From assembly GCF_014230465.1 (NCBI RefSeq), contig NZ_JAAXCY010000014.1, forward strand, positions 62,001 to 126,000: 64,000 nt of DNA, given 5' to 3'. The translations under genes and the position numbers were made by a program. The DNA is from Pseudomonas cremoris (lineage in GTDB: Bacteria; Pseudomonadota; Gammaproteobacteria; Pseudomonadales; Pseudomonadaceae). Shown in pieces: positions 8,604 through 17,927 of this stretch. The notes under the pieces are model-generated. The model made no database searches, was not told the DNA's origin, and saw nothing but the letters and a program-made list of their open reading frames with translations. Within the stretch, counting starts at the first letter, position 1; every line of letters begins with the position of its first letter.

Positions 8604-9089
8604 ATGAGCGACAACCTGCTGAGCATCCCTTGTACCACCATCAAAGGTGAGCAAAAGACCTTGGCCGACTTTTCCGGCAAAGCCATTCTGGTGGTCAACA
8701 CGGCCAGCAAATGCGGCTTCACCCCGCAGTACAAGGGGCTGGAAGAGCTCTGGCAGCAGTACAAGGACCAAGGCCTGGTGGTGCTGGGTTTTCCCTGCAA
8801 CCAGTTCGGCAAGCAGGAGCCGGGTAACGAAGGCGCGATTTCCGAATTCTGCGAGCTGAACTTCGGCGTCAGCTTCCCGCTGTTCAAGAAGATCGACGTA
8901 AATGGCAGCGATGCCCACCCACTGTTTGTGCAGTTGAAAAAACAGGCGCCGGGCCTGCTGGGCTCCAAGGGCATCAAGTGGAATTTCACCAAGTTCCTGA
9001 TCGGTCGCGACGGCCAAGTGGTCAAGCGCTTCGCCCCGACCACCAAGCCCCAGGACCTGACCCAAGAGATCGAAGCCCTGCTCAAATGA
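8604..9089 (+). CDS. Glutathione peroxidase family protein (thiol peroxidase)
   Basis: A 161-residue peroxidase of the GPx/BtuE family that reduces hydroperoxides. The peroxidatic Cys lies in NTASKCGFTPQY, with the second family signature LGFPCNQFGKQEPG and the Trp-Asn-Phe of KWNFTKFLIG. Cys replaces selenocysteine, so thioredoxin is the likely reductant. The start at 8604 is set by the preceding CCGAGG. The stop overlaps the next ATG (ATGA), so it is co-translated with the MarR regulator, as remembered for PA2826/ospR in PAO1. Confidence 0.93.
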   Translation: MSDNLLSIPCTTIKGEQKTLADFSGKAILVVNTASKCGFTPQYKGLEELWQQYKDQGLVVLGFPCNQFGKQEPGNEGAISEFCELNFGVSFPLFKKIDVNGSDAHPLFVQLKKQAPGLLGSKGIKWNFTKFLIGRDGQVVKRFAPTTKPQDLTQEIEALLK

Positions 9090-9577
9090 CCAACCAGCCC
9101 AACATCTCCCTGGCCCTCGACGACCAGCTGTGTTTCAAGCTCTACGCCGCGTCCCGGGCGGTGACCCGTGCCTACAAGCCGATGCTGGACCAATTGGGCC
9201 TGACCTACCCGCAATACGTGGTGATGCTGGTGCTCTGGGAGTGGCATGACACGCGCCCGTCGCAACCCACCGTCAAGGCGTTGGGCGAACGCCTGATGCT
9301 CGACTCGGGCACATTGACGCCATTGCTTAAACGCCTGGAGCAGCTCGAATGGGTGCGCCGCCGCCGCAGTGCCAAGGATGAGCGGGAAGTGCACCTGAGC
9401 CTGAGTGAAACCGGTGTGCAACTGCGCGACGAGACCCACCGCCTCAAGACCCGTTTGTTGTGCGACAGCGGTATCGACCTGAACCAGGCCGATGCCTTGC
9501 GCGCGGGCCTGGATCAGTTGCTCCGGCAGATCAAAGATTTGTCGCCTTCGGTACCCACAGATCCAGCAGCCCGTTAA
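9086..9577 (+). CDS. ospR: MarR/OhrR-family redox regulator (OspR-like)
   Basis: A 163-residue winged-helix regulator. The N-terminal LCFKLYAASRAVTRAY contains Cys16, the conserved peroxide-sensing Cys of OhrR proteins; the wing region RRRRSAKDEREVHLSL is also typical. The ATG overlaps the peroxidase stop. OspR (PA2825) is known as an oxidative-stress and pigment/virulence regulator of P. aeruginosa that controls the adjacent peroxidase. Its last 47 bases overlap the 3' end of sagS on the other strand. Confidence 0.88.
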   Translation: MTNQPNISLALDDQLCFKLYAASRAVTRAYKPMLDQLGLTYPQYVVMLVLWEWHDTRPSQPTVKALGERLMLDSGTLTPLLKRLEQLEWVRRRRSAKDEREVHLSLSETGVQLRDETHRLKTRLLCDSGIDLNQADALRAGLDQLLRQIKDLSPSVPTDPAAR

Positions 9578-11840
9578 GTTCTTCGCGACGGAACGGTTTG
9601 GCCAGATAGTCATTCATTCCCGCCGCCCGGCAACGCTCGCGTTCTTCGGACAGAGCGTTGGCGGTCAGGGCGACGATCGGCAGGTCCGGCCAGCGTCCAC
9701 TGCGGCGAATCTGCCGACTGGCTTCGTAGCCATCCATCACGGGCATGTTGCAGTCCATCAACACCATATCGAAAGGTTGTTCCTCAAGTCGTTTGAGCGC
9801 TTCGCCACCATGCGCCGCCACAATCACTTCACACCCCAGCTTGCTGAGCATGCCCTTGGCCACCAGTTGGTTGACTGGATTGTCTTCCACCAACAGGATC
9901 CGCGCGCGGTGTGCCAGCGGGGCGGCTTCCATTTGGATCGGGTCGAGGATCAATTGGGCTTCGCTACGCAAATTGCGTTGCAGGATCTGGTACAGCGCAT
10001 TGCGGCTCAACGGTCGTGCCTGTTGCTGCAACGGGGCCAGTGCCGCCACTTCTTCGCTGGGCATAAAGTTGCCATACGCCGTCACCAGCAGGATCGGTGC
10101 GGTGATGCTGGGGCGCAGGCTAAACAGGCATTGCGGGCAGTCAGTGATCAATAAGTCTGGCGTTTGCCCACTGACATCTTCGTCGCGCGGGAAACAGCGG
10201 GGCGTCAGTCCCCAATGGGGGAGCAGGGTGGTGAGCAGCTCCGTCAGGCCGCTGTCTGCACTGGTAATGGCGATCACTTCGCCCTGAAGTGGCGTAACCC
10301 GCACGGCGGGCAAGTGAGTCGGTAGCGGCAGTTCGGCGCAGAACTGGCTGCCAAAGCCCACCTCAGAACTGATGCTCAAGCGGCCGTTCATTGCCTCGCA
10401 CAGGTTATGCGTCAGCGCCAGGCCCAGTCCTGTGCCACCGAACTGGCGGGTGATACCGGCACCGGCCTGTGTGAACGGCTGGAAGATTTTCACCTGGGCT
10501 TCCTGCGCGATGCCGATGCCGGTATCGCACACTTCAATGCGGACCCGGCCGTCCGCGCTGCTGAGGCGAACATCCACCCGACCGAAACGCGTGAACTTCA
10601 GGGCGTTGGACAGCAGGTTGCTGACGATCTGCCGCACCCGGGTCGGGTCACCCAGCACCTGGGCTGGAAATTGCGGATCGATCAGGCAGGTCAGCTCGAC
10701 ACTCGGCGCGGCGTTCTGCGATAGCAGGTTGGCGGTGTCTTCCACTTGTGCGCCCAAGTCGAACGGGATGCGCTCCAGCTCCAGTTGACCAGCATCGAAC
10801 TTGGACAGATCGAGGATATCGTTGAGCAACTCCACCAGCACCTTGCCCGAATCATGGGCAATGGACAGTTGCTGGCGTTGCTCGGCGTTGAGCGGGCTGT
10901 CCAGCGACAGGGCGATCATGCCCAACAGGCCGTTGAGCGGCGTGCGGATTTCATGGCTCATGTTCGCCAGGAACGCCGCCCGCGCCTGAGCCATGCCCAA
11001 TGCATTTATCTTCGCCGCTTCCAGCTCATCGTTGGACTGGCTCAGGCGCTGGTTACTGGCTTTAAGTTCGAGCGTACGGGCAGAGACGATGTCTTCCAAC
11101 TGTCCCAGGTACTCGGTCAGCCGGTCTTCGGCGTGACGCCGTTGCTGGATTTCTGTCTCCATGTTTTCGAACTGCTGGTTAGCGACGTTGACCAGTACGC
11201 CGATTTCGTCATGCTCGTGCCCTGGTGGGCAGTCCAGGCGCGCCTGTTTACGATTGCTCAGTTCACGGATCACGCGCACCAAAGGTTGGGTGAGCATGAC
11301 GTAGAACAGCGCTAGCAGGATGCCCGTCAGCAGCAGGCTGCGGGCGAATCCGTTGAGCAAGGTTATTTCGGCGCGGTGCAGGAAGCGGCTGCCAAAGGCG
11401 TAGGTGTCCACGTCGAGGCGCAGTACGCCCAGGGATTCATTGGGCATATGGCTCAGGAACAGACGGTCTTCGAACTGCCGGTTGGCACCAAACAGGAAAT
11501 CACTGATGGGGCGGTAGGCACTTTCCTTGCGAGGCCGGTCGACATCCGCCAGTACCACGCCATTGTTGTCGATCAACCGTGCGTGAATGATCGCAGGGGA
11601 GCGCAACAGGCCAAGGGTCAACTCCTGGGCTAGTTCGGCATCGATGTTGTAGGCGATGCGTGACGCCGGGTTGTGGCTGATTTCCAGCAGCGAAGCAATT
11701 TCACGGTTGATGGATGCGTCTTCGCTGGCATAATCAATGCCGATTTGGATCAGGCTGAGCAAGGTTCCCAAGACGAAACCGACCAGCACAGTCAATCTGG
11801 CTTGTTTATAAGACAAGCGGTGGGCGAACTTGATATCCAT
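9531..11840 (-). CDS. sagS: Hybrid sensor histidine kinase, SagS-like
   Basis: A 769-residue hybrid kinase: first transmembrane segment at about 13-36, periplasmic region, second segment at about 165-185, HAMP, coiled coil, HisKA with the phospho-His (His296 in NMSHEIRTPLNG), HATPase (FGGTGLGLAL), a degenerate receiver-like segment, and a C-terminal receiver with the phospho-Asp in VLMDCNMPVMDG. There is no HPt domain, so phosphate must pass to a separate HPt; SagS of P. aeruginosa signals through HptB and BfiSR in surface attachment and biofilm control. The start at 11840 is preferred over an in-frame ATG at 11918, which has no ribosome site. Context (ospR, peroxidase, msrB) equals PA2824-2827. 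Confidence 0.87.
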   Translation of the reverse strand: MDIKFAHRLSYKQARLTVLVGFVLGTLLSLIQIGIDYASEDASINREIASLLEISHNPASRIAYNIDAELAQELTLGLLRSPAIIHARLIDNNGVVLADVDRPRKESAYRPISDFLFGANRQFEDRLFLSHMPNESLGVLRLDVDTYAFGSRFLHRAEITLLNGFARSLLLTGILLALFYVMLTQPLVRVIRELSNRKQARLDCPPGHEHDEIGVLVNVANQQFENMETEIQQRRHAEDRLTEYLGQLEDIVSARTLELKASNQRLSQSNDELEAAKINALGMAQARAAFLANMSHEIRTPLNGLLGMIALSLDSPLNAEQRQQLSIAHDSGKVLVELLNDILDLSKFDAGQLELERIPFDLGAQVEDTANLLSQNAAPSVELTCLIDPQFPAQVLGDPTRVRQIVSNLLSNALKFTRFGRVDVRLSSADGRVRIEVCDTGIGIAQEAQVKIFQPFTQAGAGITRQFGGTGLGLALTHNLCEAMNGRLSISSEVGFGSQFCAELPLPTHLPAVRVTPLQGEVIAITSADSGLTELLTTLLPHWGLTPRCFPRDEDVSGQTPDLLITDCPQCLFSLRPSITAPILLVTAYGNFMPSEEVAALAPLQQQARPLSRNALYQILQRNLRSEAQLILDPIQMEAAPLAHRARILLVEDNPVNQLVAKGMLSKLGCEVIVAAHGGEALKRLEEQPFDMVLMDCNMPVMDGYEASRQIRRSGRWPDLPIVALTANALSEERERCRAAGMNDYLAKPFRREELNGLLDLWVPKATNL

Positions 11841-12005
11841 CGAGTGTTGAGCCACTTCACGTTTCCCTTCGCCCGGCAAGCATAGCTGAACATCCACAGG
11901 CTCTGGCTTACCCGGCATGAATCGTTTTTTTTATGCAGCCTTGTGCGGTCTGCCGCAGGGCTGCCAATACGCCATCTTTTGCAAAAACTTGCCAGAGGAA
12001 TCATC

Positions 12006-12896
12006 GTGGATAGTCGATTGAATGCCTTTCTTGAACGGGCCGACGCCGTACTCGCACGCCTGGAACCCTTGTTGCCCGCGCCTCGTCAAACCATCGACTG
12101 GGACCACTGCCTGGCTGCCCGTTGGCAGCGAGAAGGCCGTGCAGGCTTCCTGTTGCCGCTTGAAGTGAGCCTGGACATGCGCCTGTCCGACCTGATCGGC
12201 GTGGACAAGCAACGTGAGCAACTGGCTCGTAACACGCAGCAATTCCTTGATGGCCTGCCCGCCAACCATGCGTTGCTGTGGGGGTCGCGTGGCACCGGTA
12301 AGTCGTCGATGGTACGTGCCCTGCTGGCCCAGCACGCCAAGGCCGGTTTGCGCCTGATCGAAATCGAGCGTGATCACCTGGCCGACCTGCCGCGTGTGGT
12401 CGAGCAACTGCTCAAGCTGCCGCAACGTTTTATCTTGTTCTGCGATGACTTGTCGTTTGAAGCGGGCGAAGGCGACTACCGCGTGCTCAAAAGTGTGCTG
12501 GATGGCTCGCTGGAGCAGGCCCCGGAAAACGTCTTGCTGTATGCCACCTCCAACCGCCGCCACCTGGTGCCGGAAAACCAAAGCGACAACGACAACTGGA
12601 AACGCGTGGATGGTGAGTTGCACCCCAGCGAAGCGGTGGAAGACAAGATTGCCTTGTCCGACCGCTTTGGCCTGTGGCTGTCGTTCTATCCGTTCACCCA
12701 GGAGCACTTCCTGGACGTGGTGGAACACTGGATCGGTGAACTGGCGAACAAGGCCGGTTTGCAATGGCAGCGCGATGAAACCCTCGACATTCTTGCCGTG
12801 CGCTGGGCGACCGGGCGTGGCAACCGCAACGGTCGTTGCGCGTATCAATTCGCCCGTTACTGGGTGGGCCTCAAATTGCTGGAGCGTCAACCATGA
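12006..12896 (+). CDS. DUF815-family AAA-type ATPase
   Basis: A 296-residue P-loop ATPase with Walker A GSRGTGKSS (about residues 93-101) and Walker B FILFCDDLSFE (about 144-152), followed by an Arg-finger-like region LSDRFGLWLSFYPF. DUF815 proteins are widespread and uncharacterised. The GTG at 12006 is chosen because AGAGGAA lies five bases before it; an in-frame ATG at 11943 has no such site. Its stop overlaps the ATG of the methionine sulfoxide reductase gene, so the two are co-translated. Confidence 0.8.
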   Translation: MDSRLNAFLERADAVLARLEPLLPAPRQTIDWDHCLAARWQREGRAGFLLPLEVSLDMRLSDLIGVDKQREQLARNTQQFLDGLPANHALLWGSRGTGKSSMVRALLAQHAKAGLRLIEIERDHLADLPRVVEQLLKLPQRFILFCDDLSFEAGEGDYRVLKSVLDGSLEQAPENVLLYATSNRRHLVPENQSDNDNWKRVDGELHPSEAVEDKIALSDRFGLWLSFYPFTQEHFLDVVEHWIGELANKAGLQWQRDETLDILAVRWATGRGNRNGRCAYQFARYWVGLKLLERQP

Positions 12897-13375
12897 TCGA
12901 CCTACAACACGCCGGCACCGGCCTGGATGGCTATGCCATGCTCTGCGCGCAGCTGGAATCGCTGCTGGCCGACGAGCGCGACTTTATCGCCAACAGCGCG
13001 CAGTTCTCTGCGTTTCTGTTCAATCAGTTGGACGATCTGAACTGGGCCGGTTTCTATCTCAATCGCAATGAAGAACTGGTACTGGGGCCATTTCAGGGTC
13101 AGATTGCCTGCGTGCGTATTCCGTTCGGGCGTGGTGTGTGCGGCGCGGCCGCTGCGTCCCGACAGACCCAGCGGGTGGAAGATGTGCATGCGTTTGCCGG
13201 GCATATTGCCTGTGACAGCGCATCGAACAGCGAGCTGGTGGTGCCGCTGGTCAAGGACGGTAAGTTGGTTGGCGTCCTTGACCTCGATAGCCCATCGCTG
13301 GCCCGCTTTACCGCACAGGATCAGGCGGGTATCGAACAGCTGGCGGCGATTTTCCTGCGCTTGACCGACTGCTGA
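12893..13375 (+). CDS. msrC: GAF-domain free methionine-(R)-sulfoxide reductase
   Basis: A 160-residue single GAF domain of the fRMsr (YebR/MsrC) type, which reduces free methionine R-sulfoxide. The three cysteines of the active site are present: in GQIACVRIPFG, GRGVCGAAA and GHIACDSASNSE, as is the product-end motif VGVLDLDSPS. The ATG overlaps the stop of the DUF815 ATPase (ATGA). Together with msrB and the peroxidase 4 kb away it adds to a redox-repair neighbourhood. A terminator follows at once. Confidence 0.9.
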   Translation: MIDLQHAGTGLDGYAMLCAQLESLLADERDFIANSAQFSAFLFNQLDDLNWAGFYLNRNEELVLGPFQGQIACVRIPFGRGVCGAAAASRQTQRVEDVHAFAGHIACDSASNSELVVPLVKDGKLVGVLDLDSPSLARFTAQDQAGIEQLAAIFLRLTDC

Positions 13376-13380
13376 TCCCA

Positions 13381-16300
13381 TTAAGGGGGGCCAGGCGCCC
13401 CTTTTTCGTTATCCAGGTCCTGGAGCTGTGCCTGCAGTACCCTTTCCAGCTCGAGCATGTATTTTTCCAGGGCCTTCACACCGGACTCGATCAGAGACCG
13501 GTCTTCGCCACGGGCACAGTTCTGTTCGAGGGTCTCGCACTGCCCGGCCAATAAGGTCGCCTGAACGATACGGGCGGCGCCTTTGATCTTGTGGGCCTGT
13601 TCGATGATGTCCTGGGGCGATGCCTGCCTGGCCATTAGTCCGAGCAGTTCCAGTCGATCATGACGACTGCTGCTCAAGAGTTCCTCCAGCAGGCGTCGGC
13701 TCATCTGTGGATCGCCGCCGGTAAGGGCCTCGAAATCGCTGAGGTCTAGAGCCAGGCTGGTAGGTTGCGGGGCTATTTGTCCCAGGTGCCGTTCCAGTGC
13801 AGTGAGGCTGATGGGCTTGAACAGGCAATCGTTCATGCCGGCTTGTGCGCAGCGGAGTTTTTCTTCGGGCTGAGCGTTGGCGGTAAAGCCCAGCACTACG
13901 CACGGCGTAAGTTGTTCACGCTGTTCATACTCGCGAATCGAGCGGCTCAGTTCGTAGCCATTCATGATGGGCATGTTGCAGTCGGCTATGACCAGGTCGA
14001 AGTGCTCGTGACGCCAGGCCAAAAAACCAGCCGCACCGTGGTTGGCGGCGGTGAACTGGTGTCCCAGGTAAGCCAGTTGCTGGCACATCAACAGGCGGTT
14101 CGCCGGATGATCGTCTACGACCAGCACATTCAGCACTGGCGCGGTAACTTGTGTCACGGGCATGATTTCCTCTACCACGTGCATGGGCTGCAGCTGGGTC
14201 ATTTTCAGGCTGATATGCACCTGTGTGCCTACCATTGGCACGCTGCTCAAGCTCAATTGCCCGCCCATCATTGCGCACAGGCTGCGGCAGATCACCAATC
14301 CCAGTCCTGCACCGCTCCTGGCCAAATGCCCTGAGTTGTCAGCTTGGGCGAAGGGTTCGAACAGGCGCAACTGGTCATCCCGGCTGATGCCGATGCCGGT
14401 GTCTTCCACTACCAGTTTCATTTCGATTTGCTGCGCCAGATCGGTGGGCAATACCTCCACTTTGATTTTTACTTGGCCGCGCTCGGTGAACTTGATCGCG
14501 TTGCTGATCAGGTTGGACAACACCTGCTTGAAACGCAGCGGGTCGATCAGCACATCGGTATTGTCCAGCTCGGGATTGAACTCCAGCAACAAACTGAGGG
14601 TTTTCTGGCGGGCCAGGCCGTCGAACACGCGTACCACCGACTCGATCACCTCCCGCAGGTTGACGCGCTCAGGCGCCAGGCTCAGGCGGCCGGACTCGAT
14701 GCGTGCGATGTCGAGAATATCGCCGATCAGTTCCAGCAGATCTTTAGCCGAGTTGTACGCAACCTCGATGGCCGGGCGATCGAGATGACCTTGGTCGGCC
14801 CGCTTGAGAGTCAGCTCCAACATGCCGATCACCGCGTTCATCGGGGTGCGGATTTCATGGCTCATGGTGGCAAGGAACGTGCTCTTGGCCCGGTTGGCTT
14901 CGTCGGCGCGCTCCTTGGCGGCGCGAATTTCGTCGAACAACTGGCGTCGTTCACTGATGTCGATCCAGCCACCGATGATGCCTTGGACATCGCCGATGGA
15001 GTCACGGTACGGCAGGATCCAGTGGTAAATCGTGAGTTTTTTTCCGGCAATATTCAGGGTCCGATCCAGGATCATCGGATTGCCTTCGGCCATCACTCGC
15101 TGGTAATCGGCATGATATTGCACCGCATCCGTTTCCAGGGCCGCGCTCATCTGGATCGCGCTTTTACCGATTACCTCTTCGCGCTTAACGTTGAATACTT
15201 GCAGGTAGCTGTCGTTGCAGGTCTGCAGCAAGCCTTTGCGATCGCGTACGTAGATAGGGTGTGGCGTTTCATTGACCAGCGCACGCATGAATTCGAACTG
15301 ATCATTGAGGGCGCGCTCGGCCATCTTGCGGTGTTTGATCTGGCGGCGCATATAGGCGTTCCAGGTCAGGGAAATCAGCAACAGCAGCCCGGTGCCAATA
15401 ATGATTTGGGTAATCAGTTGGTGGTAGTTGCGCCAATAACTGTCGGAGGCCGCGGTGTAGCCGCGCCAGCGGCTGTTGATCACGCCCAGCTCATCGGGGG
15501 CGATGCTCAGTAACGCCTTGTCCAGAATCGAGCTGAGTTCGGTGGCTCGACGTGAAGTGGCTAATGAAAATATGGCAGGCATCGTGCCGACGCTGAAGCT
15601 GATTTGAATCTTGTCCAGGAACGTGGGGGAGGAGAGGAAATAGTTGGCGATTACCAATGTATTTACAGCGCCGTCGACATGCCCTTGTACAAGCAGTTCA
15701 GCGGATTTGAAATTGTCGCCTGTTTCTACCAGTTGAATGTTCGGAAAGTTTTCGCGTAGAAACGTTGCCATTGGACTGCCTTGCGTGACGGCCAGGCGCT
15801 TGCCTTGCATTTCCTCCAGGCTGGTCGGCGCGTGGTTATCCTTGCGCGTCAACATCACATAGGAGTTTTCCAGGTAGGGGCGACTGAAATTCAATCGAGC
15901 CTCCCGCTCTGTACTGGGTACGATCGCGCCGATGATGTCGGCCTTTCCGCCGTCGACTTGTTCAATCATCGCTTGAACAACTCGTTCGCACTGTATCTCG
16001 AAGCGCAAGCCCGTACGCAGGCGAACCAGTTCCAGCAGGTCGGCGGTGATGCCGCGAAAGTTGCCGTCCGTGTCGAAGAAGGTCAGGGGGGCGAAGGTTT
16101 CATTCACGATCACTTTGACCACCGGATGGTCTTTCAGCCAGCGCTCCTCGCGCGGGCTCAGTTGCAGCTTCTTGTCGGTCAGCAAGATATCGCTGCCGGC
16201 ACTCCAGCGTTTGGCGATCGTTTCTCGTTCATTGGTGGGTACGGCTGTCAGAACGGCGTCGACGATGCCAGCGAGGGTTGTTTGATACCGGAGCATGGCA

Positions 16301-17049
16301 AAGCTGAACCCGTACGCCTCGTGTTTGCCGAAGTTGGCCATTCGAATGTTTTTCAGGTAGCCCTTGTTGATCATGTAGTGAGTGGAAATGGTATCGCCGA
16401 GGAACACATCTGCCTGGTCGAATGCCACGGCATTTAGCGCGTTTTGATAAGAGGGGTAGGCGCGGATGATCGCTTTGGGGTAGAGCTTTTCCACTTCACC
16501 CATGGGCAGGTAGTGATAGACCAGGGCCAGGCGCATACCGGCCAGGCCGTCGCTGAGGCTGCGGGTTTCACCTTCACGAGTGACCAGCACCGGCTGGTCT
16601 ACGGCATACGGCTTGGACAGGGTGAGGTTCTGGTTTTCTGCTTCAAAGCCGTTGGAGGAGCCGAGTAAATCAATTTCCCCGGCTTCAAGTGCGTGGATGG
16701 CGGCCTCCCGTGAGGGGTAGCGCAGTACTTTCACCGGCAAAGCCAGCACTTTTGCCAGCAGGCCGGCGTAGTCGGCGGTAAGGCCCTCATAGTCACGCCC
16801 GCTGGAGGTGAGGTCAAAGGGAGGGTAGTCAGGTGAGGAAGTGCCCAGCACCAATTCGCGCTTGTTCTGCAGCCATTGGCGTTGGGTCTTGTCCAAATGG
16901 GTTTCCAATTGAACGGAGCCTGCGCGGCTCAATAAGGTGAAATGTTCCGGGCCCGTTTGATGGTTCGCGAGCACGGCGGTGCTAAAGCACAAGCCGGCAC
17001 TCAATGTAAATAGATAGTCCTTTATACGCCTGGGCATCCGCATTCTCAC
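13381..17049 (-). CDS. rocS2: BvgS-type hybrid sensor kinase, RocS2-like
   Basis: A 1222-residue unorthodox kinase: signal/anchor sequence (about 10-28), two tandem periplasmic solute-binding domains (about 60-290 and 305-530), transmembrane segment (545-566), PAS (about 585-700), HisKA with His731 (MSHEIRTPMNA), HATPase (GAGLGLVI), receiver with Asp1023 (VIADCNMPIMNG), and HPt with His1153 (QAHKIKGAA). A full four-step phosphorelay is thus in one chain. The GTG at 17049 overlaps the stop of the response regulator gene (GTGA); ATGs at 17043 and 17037 are alternatives. Length and the neighbouring dgt gene match PA3044 (RocS2), which controls cup fimbriae and the mexAB-oprM efflux genes in P. 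aeruginosa. Confidence 0.87.
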   Translation of the reverse strand: MRMRMPRRIKDYLFTLSAGLCFSTAVLANHQTGPEHFTLLSRAGSVQLETHLDKTQRQWLQNKRELVLGTSSPDYPPFDLTSSGRDYEGLTADYAGLLAKVLALPVKVLRYPSREAAIHALEAGEIDLLGSSNGFEAENQNLTLSKPYAVDQPVLVTREGETRSLSDGLAGMRLALVYHYLPMGEVEKLYPKAIIRAYPSYQNALNAVAFDQADVFLGDTISTHYMINKGYLKNIRMANFGKHEAYGFSFAMLRYQTTLAGIVDAVLTAVPTNERETIAKRWSAGSDILLTDKKLQLSPREERWLKDHPVVKVIVNETFAPLTFFDTDGNFRGITADLLELVRLRTGLRFEIQCERVVQAMIEQVDGGKADIIGAIVPSTEREARLNFSRPYLENSYVMLTRKDNHAPTSLEEMQGKRLAVTQGSPMATFLRENFPNIQLVETGDNFKSAELLVQGHVDGAVNTLVIANYFLSSPTFLDKIQISFSVGTMPAIFSLATSRRATELSSILDKALLSIAPDELGVINSRWRGYTAASDSYWRNYHQLITQIIIGTGLLLLISLTWNAYMRRQIKHRKMAERALNDQFEFMRALVNETPHPIYVRDRKGLLQTCNDSYLQVFNVKREEVIGKSAIQMSAALETDAVQYHADYQRVMAEGNPMILDRTLNIAGKKLTIYHWILPYRDSIGDVQGIIGGWIDISERRQLFDEIRAAKERADEANRAKSTFLATMSHEIRTPMNAVIGMLELTLKRADQGHLDRPAIEVAYNSAKDLLELIGDILDIARIESGRLSLAPERVNLREVIESVVRVFDGLARQKTLSLLLEFNPELDNTDVLIDPLRFKQVLSNLISNAIKFTERGQVKIKVEVLPTDLAQQIEMKLVVEDTGIGISRDDQLRLFEPFAQADNSGHLARSGAGLGLVICRSLCAMMGGQLSLSSVPMVGTQVHISLKMTQLQPMHVVEEIMPVTQVTAPVLNVLVVDDHPANRLLMCQQLAYLGHQFTAANHGAAGFLAWRHEHFDLVIADCNMPIMNGYELSRSIREYEQREQLTPCVVLGFTANAQPEEKLRCAQAGMNDCLFKPISLTALERHLGQIAPQPTSLALDLSDFEALTGGDPQMSRRLLEELLSSSRHDRLELLGLMARQASPQDIIEQAHKIKGAARIVQATLLAGQCETLEQNCARGEDRSLIESGVKALEKYMLELERVLQAQLQDLDNEKGAPGPP
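13383..13406 (+). terminator. Intrinsic terminator of the DUF815-msrC operon
   Basis: A G/C-rich stem (AAGGGG...CCCCTT with one mismatch and two further GC pairs) followed by TTTTT. It overlaps the stop codon end of the convergent sensor kinase gene. Confidence 0.7.
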
Positions 17050-17672
17050 ACTAGCGCGTTTCGTTTTGCCATCTCGATAAGTTCTACCAAGGATTTGGCT
17101 TGAAGTTTTTGCATGAGCCTCTTTTTATAAGTGCTGACGGTTTTATTACTTAGGAACATGCCTTTGGCAATTTCCTTATTGGTGCGGCCTTGTGCAAAAA
17201 GTTGCAAGACCATTAGTTCCCTGTCGTTGACGCCCTTGAACAGTTCAAGTTCCTGGGCTTCGATGCCGTCGACACCGCCGGCGCTCAAGGCCTGACTGGG
17301 GAAGTAGTTATAGCCGGACAGCACCGCCCGAATGGCGCTGAGCAACTCGCTCAGGTCACCTTCCTTGCACACGTAGCCGTCGGCACCCGAGCGCATGCAG
17401 CGCGTAGCGAACAGGGTTGGGGACTGGGCCGTCAGTATCAGTGTCTTCATCGGCGTATTCATCGCGTTGAATCGGCATAGCACTTCAAGCCCATCCAGTT
17501 TCGGAATACTGATATCCAGAATGATGAGATCGGGCAGACATTCGCGGACCATTTGTATGGCGTCGCATCCATTATCCGTTTCACCCACCACTTTGTAGCC
17601 TTCGTGTTCTAGCAACATTCGAATGGCAAGCCGTATAACCGGGTGGTCATCAATAATAAAAACTGTGTTCAT
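17046..17672 (-). CDS. rocA2: NarL/LuxR-type response regulator, RocA2-like
   Basis: A 208-residue regulator: receiver domain with acidic pair IDDHP, phospho-Asp in LIILDISIPKLDG and conserved Lys in VCKEGDLSELL, then a LuxR-type helix-turn-helix (GRTNKEIAKGMFLSNKTVSTYKKRL). The ATG at 17672 follows GGAA by seven bases; an in-frame ATG six bases upstream is also possible. Its stop overlaps the kinase start, so the pair is translationally coupled. Known RocA proteins are activated by the kinase HPt domain. The 255 bases upstream (17673-17927) are AT-rich and probably hold the promoter. Confidence 0.88.
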   Translation of the reverse strand: MNTVFIIDDHPVIRLAIRMLLEHEGYKVVGETDNGCDAIQMVRECLPDLIILDISIPKLDGLEVLCRFNAMNTPMKTLILTAQSPTLFATRCMRSGADGYVCKEGDLSELLSAIRAVLSGYNYFPSQALSAGGVDGIEAQELELFKGVNDRELMVLQLFAQGRTNKEIAKGMFLSNKTVSTYKKRLMQKLQAKSLVELIEMAKRNALV

Positions 17673-17927
17673 GATCATATTCCATGCAAGTGCAAATAAA
17701 GCGGGCACATTAGCTCAGAAGAAGAGGGGGAAGCATGAAGTGGAGGGGGAGCAGATATAAAACAGGAAATATCCTACATAAAAAAAGGTATATGCCTACT
17801 GGTTGGTAAGGCTTTGGGAAGCTGCATATAAACAATTCGAAGCTGCGCAGGCTCAGGAATGAGTAAAGGGATTTAACTGTATTCCTTAAGGTGATTTTCC
17901 TGGTGTGTTACGTTTAAAGTCCTACAT

